Shown in pieces: positions 1 through 7,167 of a stretch of 64,000 nt of DNA (its first letter is position 1; each line of letters starts with the position of its first letter). Source of the stretch: a gamma proteobacterium HdN1 (lineage in GTDB: Bacteria; Pseudomonadota; Gammaproteobacteria; Pseudomonadales; Ketobacteraceae); contig FP929140.1 in the NCBI GenBank assembly GCA_000198515.1, positions 1,028,527-1,092,526 on the forward strand. Direction: 5' to 3'. The notes beneath the pieces were generated by a model. The model saw only the letters and a list, made by a program, of their open reading frames with translations. It did no database searches and was not told the origin of the DNA. Position numbers and translations under genes: made by a program.

Positions 1-870
1 GGCCAGCAGCAACTCGCTGTGCTGTCCGCACGGCTCACCACCCTGTTGGGCAAAGGCTTTGATGTCACCAACCTGCGCAACATGCGCCGTTTCCACTTGG
101 CCTTTCCAATTCGAGACGCAGTGCGTCTCGAATTGGGCTGGACGCACTACCGCACCCTGCTGCGCGTTGAAAACCCCACCGCTCGCGATTGGTATATGCA
201 AGAAGCCATTAGCCAGAACTGGAGCAGTCGCGCGCTGGATCGCCAAATCGGCGTGCTGTACTACGAGCGCTTGTTGAGCAGTAAGGAAAAGGCCGTCGTT
301 GAAGCCGAAGCCCGCGAAAAAACCACAACATTAGCCGAAACCGCCAAGGACTTCCTGCGCGACCCTTACATCTTGGATTTCCTCAACCTGCAAGACAAAA
401 CCTACCGAGAAAGCACGCTGGAGCAGAGCATTATCGACAATCTGCAACAGTTCCTGCTGGAACTGGGCAAGGGTTTCGCCTTCGTCGAACGCCAACAGCG
501 CATCCGCTTCGACGATGAGGATTTCTACATCGACCTCGTGTTCTACAACTTCAAGCTCAAATGCTTTCTGCTGGTGGATTTGAAGTTGGGCAAACTCAAG
601 CATCAGGATGTTGGCCAGATGGACACCTATGTGCGTCTGTATGATGAGCGCATTAAAAGCGCAGACGATAATCCCACCATTGGCCTGCTACTGTGCAGCG
701 AAAAGAGTGAAGCCGTGGTGAAGTACTCTGTGCTGGCCGACCAACAACAATTATTCGCCGCCAAATACATGCCCTATCTGCCCAGTGAAGCAGAGCTTAA
801 ACGCGAACTGGAGCGCGAGCGAGAACGCATAATGCAGCAACTGGCGCAGCAACAGGAATTGAAGGAATGA
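1..870 (+). CDS. YhcG/DUF1016-family PD-(D/E)XK nuclease-like protein, 5' end outside window
   Basis: The frame is already open at base 1, so the N-terminus lies outside the window; 289 residues are visible. The family normally has a helical DUF1016 N-domain followed by a PD-(D/E)XK nuclease-like domain. The end of the N-domain is seen (FDVTNLRNMRRF, WTHYRTLLR), then the nuclease core: DPYILDFL, FYIDLVFY, LVDLKLGK and GQMDTYVRLYD. The second acidic position is Asp (VDLK) where other members, including the paralogue downstream, have Glu (ELK); I recall both forms in the family. The C-terminus is a charged helix rich in Glu, Arg and Gln. The stop overlaps the mod start (ATGA), so the gene is probably first or early in the restriction-modification operon. 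Its role is unknown; a nuclease or DNA-binding accessory role in defence is inference. Confidence 0.85.
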   Translation, partial: GQQQLAVLSARLTTLLGKGFDVTNLRNMRRFHLAFPIRDAVRLELGWTHYRTLLRVENPTARDWYMQEAISQNWSSRALDRQIGVLYYERLLSSKEKAVVEAEAREKTTTLAETAKDFLRDPYILDFLNLQDKTYRESTLEQSIIDNLQQFLLELGKGFAFVERQQRIRFDDEDFYIDLVFYNFKLKCFLLVDLKLGKLKHQDVGQMDTYVRLYDERIKSADDNPTIGLLLCSEKSEAVVKYSVLADQQQLFAAKYMPYLPSEAELKRELERERERIMQQLAQQQELKE

Positions 871-2354
871 CCAAAAAACAAAAACTAGAACTCACCTGGA
901 TCGGCAAGGAGAAGCGCCCCAAGCTGGAGCCGCGCATCCTGCTGGAAGATGCGGAGAAGTCCTATCACGCCAAACAGCGGGTGACGGACAACGATATCTT
1001 CGATAACCGGCTGATCTTTGGCGATAACTTGCTGGCGCTGAAAGCGCTGGAGCAGGAATTCACCGGCAAGGTGAAGTGTGTGTTTATCGATCCGCCCTAT
1101 AACACCGGCAGTGCCTTTACCCATTACGACGATGGCTTGGAGCATTCGATCTGGCTGGGGCTGATGCGGGATCGGCTGGAGATTATTCGGCGTTTGTTGT
1201 CGGATGATGGTTCGCTGTGGATCACGATTGATGACAATGAAGCGCATTATTTGAAGGTGTTGTGTGATGAGATTTTTGGGCGGGCGAACTTCCTGACCAA
1301 TTTTGTTTGGCAAAAAAGTTATGGTGGCGGTTCAAAAGCACGTTGGTTTGTTGGCTTTCACGAACATATGCTCTGTTATGCAAAGGATATCTCACGACTG
1401 CCTGATATGTGGTTGCCGCCTGACCCCGAGGCAGCCAAGAAATACTACAAATTCACTGATGAAAAATTCGCGGAACGTGGGCCGTATCGCTTGCAGCCCT
1501 TAGCTACCACTAGCATGGATGAGCGCCCAAACCTTAGATACCCCATATGTTTCAGTGATGGGCGTGAAATTTGGCCAGAGAAACAGTGGCAATGGTCGCA
1601 AGAACGAGTCAAGCGCGCTTTAGAGAATAACGAACTCGTATTCACGACGAAGGGTGATAAGACGTCTGTGTCCTACAAGCAATATTTGCGCGACACATCC
1701 GGTGAAGAACGAGGCAGAAAACCTACTAGCATCATCAGCGGGCATTACACACAGCACGGAACGAACGAGAGCGTTGCGCTGTTCGGTCAAGAGAATAAAT
1801 TTGCTTTCCCAAAGCCTGAAGGATTAATTCAGACGGTACTCGAATCTTGCACCAACCCCAACGACCTCGTCCTCGACTCCTTCGCCGGTTCCGGCACCAC
1901 CGGCGCCGTCGCCCACAAGATGGGTCGCCGCTGGATCATGGTCGAACTGGGCGAGCACTGCCACACCCACATCATCCCGCGCCTGCAAAAAGTCATCGAC
2001 GGCGAAGACCCAGGCGGCATCTCCAAAGCCGTGAACTGGCAAGGTGGCGGCGGTTTCCGTTACTACAGTCTTGCGCCATCGCTGATCATCAACGACCGCT
2101 GGGGCAACCCCGTCATCAACCCCGAATACAACCCCGCACAACTGGCCGAAGCCCTGTGCAAGCTGGAAGGTTTCAGCTATGCCCCGTCAGAAACGTGCTG
2201 GTGGCAGCATGGCCATTCCAGCGAGGCAGATTTTATTTTTGTGACTACGCAAAACCTCTCCGCCGAGCAATTGCAGGCACTCTCCGATGAAGTCGGCAGC
2301 ACGCAAAGCCTGCTGGTGTGCTGTTCGGCCTTCCGTGGCGTGACGGCGGCGTAG
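867..2354 (+). CDS. mod: Type III restriction-modification DNA methyltransferase (Mod), cut short by an in-frame TAG
   Basis: This is an N6-adenine/N4-cytosine type methyltransferase of the beta class: the catalytic motif DPPYNTG (residues 75-81) comes before the AdoMet motif FAGSGTTG (about residue 338). Between them lies the presumed target-recognition region. The ATG overlaps the upstream stop as ATGA. The frame stops at TAG (2352-2354) after 495 residues, but the same frame continues with a typical Mod tail (see next entry), so the intact gene would be 867-2570, 567 residues. The truncated product keeps both catalytic motifs but lacks about 70 C-terminal residues. Whether it still methylates is unknown. 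Hand-counted G+C falls to about 49% in 1321-1800 against 56% before and 63% after, which suggests an exchanged recognition domain. Confidence 0.88.
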   Translation: MTKKQKLELTWIGKEKRPKLEPRILLEDAEKSYHAKQRVTDNDIFDNRLIFGDNLLALKALEQEFTGKVKCVFIDPPYNTGSAFTHYDDGLEHSIWLGLMRDRLEIIRRLLSDDGSLWITIDDNEAHYLKVLCDEIFGRANFLTNFVWQKSYGGGSKARWFVGFHEHMLCYAKDISRLPDMWLPPDPEAAKKYYKFTDEKFAERGPYRLQPLATTSMDERPNLRYPICFSDGREIWPEKQWQWSQERVKRALENNELVFTTKGDKTSVSYKQYLRDTSGEERGRKPTSIISGHYTQHGTNESVALFGQENKFAFPKPEGLIQTVLESCTNPNDLVLDSFAGSGTTGAVAHKMGRRWIMVELGEHCHTHIIPRLQKVIDGEDPGGISKAVNWQGGGGFRYYSLAPSLIINDRWGNPVINPEYNPAQLAEALCKLEGFSYAPSETCWWQHGHSSEADFIFVTTQNLSAEQLQALSDEVGSTQSLLVCCSAFRGVTAA

Positions 2355-2570
2355 GCAGCGGAACGCTGGCCGAATCTGACGCTGAAGAAAATTCCCAAGA
2401 TGGTGCTGGCCCGCTGTGAATGGGGGCATGACGACTACAGCCTGAATGTGGCCAACTTGCCGATGGCGGCGCCTGAGCCGCAAGCACCCGCCGTGCCGCC
2501 TGCCTCGAAGAAAACAAAAAAAGCCCCACTCATGCCGGATCTGTTTGGTGATATCGAGGGTGAGGCATGA
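2355..2570 (+). pseudogene. Orphaned C-terminal tail of mod, in frame after the amber codon
   Basis: Directly after the TAG the same frame reads AAERWPNLTLKKIPKM, then CEWGHDDYSLNVANLP, then a Pro/Ala/Lys-rich linker and DLFGDIEGEA before TGA at 2568-2570. I recognise this as the usual C-terminal end of type III Mod proteins. There is no frame change, so one substitution or a small compensated change at 2352-2354 is enough to explain the break. The final TGA overlaps the next gene start as ATGA, the same coupling used elsewhere in the operon, so the original gene end is intact. A sequencing error cannot be excluded. Confidence 0.75.
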
Positions 2571-3187
2571 GCAAAACACCCGCCGCCATTCCCGCCGACT
2601 ACGCCGCCTGGCTGGCCGGCATCAAAAACCGCGTACAGACCGCCCGCAGCCGGGCAGTGCTGGCTATGAATAAAGATCCCTACCTGTTCGATTTTCTGGG
2701 TTTGGGTGACGATGCCCACGAGCGCGAAATTGAAAACGCGCTGGTGCGGCATATCACCCGGTTTCTGCTGGAGTTGGGCAGCGGCTTTGCCTTTATGGGT
2801 CGCCAATACCGGCTGGAAGTGGACGGCAGCGAATTTTTTATTGATTTACTGTTCTACCACACGCGGCTCAAATGCTATGTGGTGGTGGAACTGAAGGCTA
2901 CCGAATTCAAGCCTGAACACGCTTGGCAACTCAACTTTTACCTGACGGCCGTGGATAGGCAGGTCAAAGCGCCCGACGATAATCCAACCATTGGCCTGTT
3001 GCTATGTAAGACCAAGAGCCAGTTGATTGTCGAATATGCGCTATCCGGCATCGAAAAACCGATTGGCGTAGCGGAATACGAACTGGTGCGTGCGCTGCCA
3101 GAAACCTTGGCAAGCAACTTGCCGACGGTGGAGGAACTGGAAAGCGAGTTGGGGGCATTCAAGAATGGCGACGGGGAGGAGGCCTAA
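2567..3187 (+). CDS. Second YhcG/DUF1016-family protein, internally shortened
   Basis: The protein has 206 residues. The first 35 or so (IPADYAAWLAGIKNRV, then ARSRAVLAMN) look like the very start of a DUF1016 N-domain. At residue 36 it jumps directly to KDPYLFDFLGL, the start of the C-terminal nuclease-like domain, so most of the N-domain (roughly 130-150 residues in the family) is missing. The nuclease core is complete: EFFIDLLFYH, VVVELKATEF and WQLNFYL, with the expected D...ExK pattern. The 5' gene paralogue is similar across this C-domain (both contain DNPTIGLLLC). The start overlaps the end of the full-length mod frame (ATGA) and the stop overlaps rhuM (TAATG). Either it is a remnant made by in-frame deletion or a functional nuclease-only form; the sequence alone does not decide. 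Confidence 0.85.
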   Translation: MSKTPAAIPADYAAWLAGIKNRVQTARSRAVLAMNKDPYLFDFLGLGDDAHEREIENALVRHITRFLLELGSGFAFMGRQYRLEVDGSEFFIDLLFYHTRLKCYVVVELKATEFKPEHAWQLNFYLTAVDRQVKAPDDNPTIGLLLCKTKSQLIVEYALSGIEKPIGVAEYELVRALPETLASNLPTVEELESELGAFKNGDGEEA

Positions 3188-4242
3188 TGGCCAAGAAGAA
3201 ACAGGAAATCTCCATCGTCCGCTCCTCGGCAGCAGAATACTTGACCTTTGTGGCGGCCAGTGGCGCGGGCGGCGTAGAAGCGGTGTATGCCGATGAGAAC
3301 GTCTGGCTGACGCAGAAAATGATGGCGACGCTTTACGATGTAGATGTGCGAACCATCAACTATCATCTAAAAAAAGTCTTTGCCGACAGCGAGTTGCAAG
3401 AAAGCGCAGTTATCCGAAATTTTCGGATAACTGCCGCCGATGGCAAAAACTACGACACCAAACACTACAACCTCGCGGCCATCATCGCCGTGGGTTACAA
3501 GGTCAATTCTGAGCGGGCGGTGCAGTTTCGCAAGTGGGCGACGGGCATCGTCGAAGAATTCGCCATCAAAGGTTGGACAATGGATGTGGAGCGCTTGAAG
3601 CAAGGCGGCTCTATCCTGACAGATCAATATTTCGAGGAGCAGCTTCAGCGCGTCCGCGAGATACGCCTTTCGGAGCGCAAGTTCTACCAGAAGATCACCG
3701 ACATTTACGCCACTGCCATTGATTACGATGTAACAGCTCAGGCCACCAAACGGTTCTTCGCCACAGTGCAGAACAAGCTGCGTTGGGCCATTCATGGGCA
3801 GACGGCAGCCGAGGTGATCGTTGCGCGCGCCGATGCGGAAAGAGCCAACATGGGGCTGGCCACCTGGAAGGATGCACCACACGGGAAAATTCAGAAATTT
3901 GATGTGGTCGTTGCCAAGAATTACCTCACTGAAGATGAGCTGATGCAGCTATCGCGCTTGGTGAACGCCTATTTGGATATGGCCGAGCTCATGGCGCAGA
4001 ACAAAATGCCCATGACCATGCAGGATTGGGAAGTGCGGCTGAATCGTTTTCTGGAAATGGTTGATCGCAACGTGTTGCAGGATGCGGGGAAAGTCACCGC
4101 CGAGATTGCTCGCGCCCACGCCGAGGCCGAGTTCGAGAAATACCGCATCGTGCAAGACCGCCTGTTTCAGAGTGATTTCGATCGCTTGCTGCTGGAACTA
4201 GAAAACAAAAATAACAAAAACAACGAGCTTGGAGACAAATGA
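3187..4242 (+). CDS. rhuM: RhuM-family protein
   Basis: The 351-residue protein matches the RhuM (virulence protein RhuM) family by overall length and by conserved stretches: WLTQKMMATLYDVDVRT, ISYHLKK-like INYHLKKVF, YNLAAIIAVGYKVNSERA, FRKWAT and the C-terminal MTMQDWEVRLNRFLEM. The biochemical function of the family is unknown. Members are named after a gene in a Salmonella pathogenicity island and, to my knowledge, often sit inside restriction-modification operons, as here between the YhcG-like gene and res. The N-terminal part may hold a DNA-binding helix-turn-helix (TQKMMATLYDVDVRTINYHL), which is inference. It starts one base inside the preceding stop (TAATG) and its TGA overlaps the res start (ATGA), which points to translational coupling. 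Confidence 0.88.
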   Translation: MAKKKQEISIVRSSAAEYLTFVAASGAGGVEAVYADENVWLTQKMMATLYDVDVRTINYHLKKVFADSELQESAVIRNFRITAADGKNYDTKHYNLAAIIAVGYKVNSERAVQFRKWATGIVEEFAIKGWTMDVERLKQGGSILTDQYFEEQLQRVREIRLSERKFYQKITDIYATAIDYDVTAQATKRFFATVQNKLRWAIHGQTAAEVIVARADAERANMGLATWKDAPHGKIQKFDVVVAKNYLTEDELMQLSRLVNAYLDMAELMAQNKMPMTMQDWEVRLNRFLEMVDRNVLQDAGKVTAEIARAHAEAEFEKYRIVQDRLFQSDFDRLLLELENKNNKNNELGDK

Positions 4243-4334
4243 GCGCCCGTGTACAAAACCACATCACCGGGCGTTTATCGCTGCGCCCGCCGCAGGCCGA
4301 ATCACTGGCCAAACTGAAAACAGGCGCTGGATGA
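4239..4334 (+). pseudogene. Frameshifted 5' end of the type III res gene
   Basis: ATG at 4239 overlaps the rhuM stop. It encodes SARVQNHITGRLSLRPPQAE followed by SLAKLK, which I recognise as the usual N-terminus of type III Res subunits, including the PPQ segment. The frame then hits TGA at 4332. Removing one A from the AAAA run at 4317-4320 restores CAG GCG CTG GAT GAG and joins smoothly to the long frame that starts at 4345. The full gene would be 4239-6996. The lesion is one extra base in a short A run, so a sequencing error is possible. Confidence 0.8.
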
Positions 4335-4344
4335 GGCGTCAGAG

Positions 4345-6996
4345 ATGCTGGAGCACGATGGGCGTGACGTAGCCGCCATCCTGTCCACGCTGAAGGCGCA
4401 ATTCCCTACGCTGGAAGACTTCGAGCGCGAGTTTCCCTCGCTGTGCTTCGCGCTGGCCACGGGTGTGGGCAAAACGCGGCTGATGGGGGCGTTCATTGCC
4501 TACCTGCATCTGGCGCACGGAATCAACAATTTCTTCGTACTCGCGCCCAACCTGACCATCTACAACAAGCTGATTGCTGATTTCACCCGCAACACGCCCA
4601 AGTACGTGTTCAAGGGCATCGCCGAGTTCGCGCAACAGCCGCCCTTGATCATCACCGGCGACAACTACGATCAGACCGGTGCAGCGGTGGACGATCAACC
4701 GCTGGGCTTTGCCCCCGATGTCCGTATCAACATCTTCAACATCTCCAAGATCAATTCCGAAGTGCGCGGTGGCAAGGAGCCGCGTATCAAACGTATGCGC
4801 GAGGTGCTGGGTGACAGCTACTTTAACCATCTGGCCAACCTGCCCGATCTGGTGCTGTTGATGGACGAATCGCACCGCTATCGGGCGCAAGCCGGAATGC
4901 GGGCCATCAACGAACTCAAACCTCTGTTTGGCCTGGAGGTGACGGCGACGCCTTTTGTGGAATCCAGTAAGGGGCCAATACCGTTCAAGAATGTAGTGAT
5001 GGACTACCCACTCGCGCGCGCAATGGGCGATGGCTTCGTCAAGGAGCCAGCTGTGGTGACCCAGCGCAACTTTTCGGCTTCGGCACACACGCCGGAAGAC
5101 GTGGAAAAGATCAAACTGGAAGACGGCGTGCGCTTGCACGAAACCACCAAGGTGGAACTGCTCACCTACGCCCGCGAAAACGGCGTTAAACCGGTTAAGC
5201 CCTTCATGCTGGTGATTGCACGCGATACCACACACGCAGCGAGTTTGCTGGCGCTGGTGGAATCGGAGGCCTTCTACGAGGGGCGTTATAAAGGCAAGGC
5301 CATTCAGGTTGATTCCAGCCAGACGGGGGCGAAGGAAGAGGAGATGATCACGCGCCTCCTCGCCGTGGAGAGCGTGGACGAGCCCACCGAGATCGTGATT
5401 CACGTCAACATGCTCAAAGAAGGCTGGGACGTAACCAACCTCTACACCATCGTGCCATTGCGCGCGGCCAACGCCCGAACCCTGATTGAGCAGAGCATCG
5501 GTCGCGGCCTGCGCCTGCCCTATGGCAAGCGCACCGGCGTAGCCGCAGTGGATCGGCTGAACATCGTCGCCCACGACAAGTTTCAGGAAATCATCAACGA
5601 GGCCAACCGGGGCGATTCGCCCATTCGCCTGCAACAACTCATCCTCGATGCACCATCTGCCGACGATAACAAAGTGAGCGTGCAGGTTGTCTCTCGCGTG
5701 GCAACACAGCTAGGGTTGGCAGATACCCCAACGGTCGATCCGGCCTCGGCAGCCGCTATTGGAGAAGGTGCATCAGCGCCTGCGTCAGCGCCGGCTTTCA
5801 CCACTGAGACCGAAAAACAGGCGGCACGCGTGGTGATGAATGTTATCGCTCAATACGAGGCCAAGCGCGACCGAGTGCCGACCAGCCGTGCGCTGCTGAA
5901 ACCCGAAGTGCAGAAGGACATTCTGGCGGAGGTGGCCGAGCGGTTGAAGCCGCTGCAAAGCGACTTGTTGGCGGGCGTGGATGAGGGTACGCCTGCATTG
6001 GATTCGTCTGCCATGTCTTTATCAGAAATTGTGGCGAAGACGACCGAAATCATAGTGCAGCAAACCATCGACATCCCACGTATTGCTGTGGTGCCCAAGG
6101 GTAAAGTCACCACCGGCTTCCACCCGTTTCAGCTGGATGTAAACGCGCTTCACCTCCAGCCCGGTGAGCGCGAAATCGTGATCCACAACCTGCACACCAA
6201 CGCGCAAGACACGTTGGCTGCCGAAATCGGCCTGCGGGAGCAACGCCCTGAGGATTACATCGTCCACGCGCTAGTGGATTTCGACGACATCGACTATTTC
6301 ACCCAAGCCGACCTGCTTTACGCGTTGGCCGGGCAAATGGTGGAACACCTGCACAGCTACCTTTCAGAAGACGAAGCGCTCAGCGTGTTGGGTCGCGATC
6401 GTCGCCTGATTGCCAAAGAAATTCACGCGCAGATGATGGCGCACTTTTTCGAAGACGCAACCGAGTTTGAAGTGCAGGTCAGTCGCGGTTTTACCGAGCT
6501 GAAAGCCTGCAATTACACCGCCACAGCAGGCCAAGCGCCACGCCACTACCGTGAAACCGTAGATGAAGTATCGCGCATTAAGGCGATGCTGTTCGGCGGT
6601 TTTACTAGGTGCCTGTACCCCTTGCAAAAGTTTGATTCAGATACCGAGCGGCGCTTTGCCATCATTCTGGAGCGTGATGCCAGCAAGTGGTTCAAGCCGG
6701 CCAAAGGTCAGTTTCAGATCTTCTACAAACTGGGCACCGAGCAGCCGGAATACATCCCCGACTTCGTGGCAGAAACCGATTCGACGATCTTCATGGTGGA
6801 AACCAAGGCGCGTGGCGATATCAATACGCAAGAGGTTCAGGCCAAAGCCGCCGCGGCCGTGCAGTGGTGCAAACATGCTTCCGATTACACGGAAAGCGTC
6901 GGCGGCAAGCCTTGGAAGTATCTGCTAGTGCCTCATGATGAAGTGAATGAATCACGGCGGCTTACCGATTTTCTGCGGTTCGAAGTGAAGGATTGA
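4345..6996 (+). CDS. res: Type III restriction enzyme Res subunit (helicase-nuclease), N-terminus displaced by a frameshift
   Basis: The protein is an SF2 helicase/translocase joined to a C-terminal PD-(D/E)XK endonuclease and works with Mod to cut unmethylated DNA. Seen: Walker A ATGVGKT (residues 38-44), the DExH box as MDESHRY (about 173), SF2 motif III as TATPF, motif VI region EQSIGRGLRLP, and the nuclease PDFVAETDS...FMVETKARG (PD, then ExK, about residues 805-820). Length from this ATG is 883 residues; the true gene would be about 35 residues longer and begin at 4239. Translation from the internal ATG would lack the N-terminal PPQ motif used in nucleotide binding by many SF2 enzymes. 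The start listed is the first in-frame ATG after the lesion and no good ribosome-binding site precedes it. Confidence 0.88.
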   Translation: MLEHDGRDVAAILSTLKAQFPTLEDFEREFPSLCFALATGVGKTRLMGAFIAYLHLAHGINNFFVLAPNLTIYNKLIADFTRNTPKYVFKGIAEFAQQPPLIITGDNYDQTGAAVDDQPLGFAPDVRINIFNISKINSEVRGGKEPRIKRMREVLGDSYFNHLANLPDLVLLMDESHRYRAQAGMRAINELKPLFGLEVTATPFVESSKGPIPFKNVVMDYPLARAMGDGFVKEPAVVTQRNFSASAHTPEDVEKIKLEDGVRLHETTKVELLTYARENGVKPVKPFMLVIARDTTHAASLLALVESEAFYEGRYKGKAIQVDSSQTGAKEEEMITRLLAVESVDEPTEIVIHVNMLKEGWDVTNLYTIVPLRAANARTLIEQSIGRGLRLPYGKRTGVAAVDRLNIVAHDKFQEIINEANRGDSPIRLQQLILDAPSADDNKVSVQVVSRVATQLGLADTPTVDPASAAAIGEGASAPASAPAFTTETEKQAARVVMNVIAQYEAKRDRVPTSRALLKPEVQKDILAEVAERLKPLQSDLLAGVDEGTPALDSSAMSLSEIVAKTTEIIVQQTIDIPRIAVVPKGKVTTGFHPFQLDVNALHLQPGEREIVIHNLHTNAQDTLAAEIGLREQRPEDYIVHALVDFDDIDYFTQADLLYALAGQMVEHLHSYLSEDEALSVLGRDRRLIAKEIHAQMMAHFFEDATEFEVQVSRGFTELKACNYTATAGQAPRHYRETVDEVSRIKAMLFGGFTRCLYPLQKFDSDTERRFAIILERDASKWFKPAKGQFQIFYKLGTEQPEYIPDFVAETDSTIFMVETKARGDINTQEVQAKAAAAVQWCKHASDYTESVGGKPWKYLLVPHDEVNESRRLTDFLRFEVKD

Positions 6997-7167
6997 TTTG
7001 AAAGGGGCGTTGATATGAGCCGTGCCCCGCTGCGTTTTCAGGTTTAACCCAAACGCCAAGCCCAACCCTAGCGTCGTAGGCCGCTGACACTTATAATGCC
7101 CAAGCCCCTGAAGCGGCATGTCTTGCGTGGTGCAGACCGCGAGCTTCAGGCTTGTTGAGCGAACCCC

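Noticed and set aside
2352-2354. TAG in mod as a recoded sense codon (pyrrolysine or suppression)
   Set aside because: glmM, tyrS and the M23 peptidase end at TAG in this window, so TAG is a normal stop here.
4317-4320. A-run in res as a phase-variation tract
   Set aside because: Four A are too short for frequent slippage; a mutation or sequencing error is simpler.
4339-5637. 432-codon open frame on the minus strand inside res
   Set aside because: Fully antisense to a well-supported helicase gene and without recognisable motifs.
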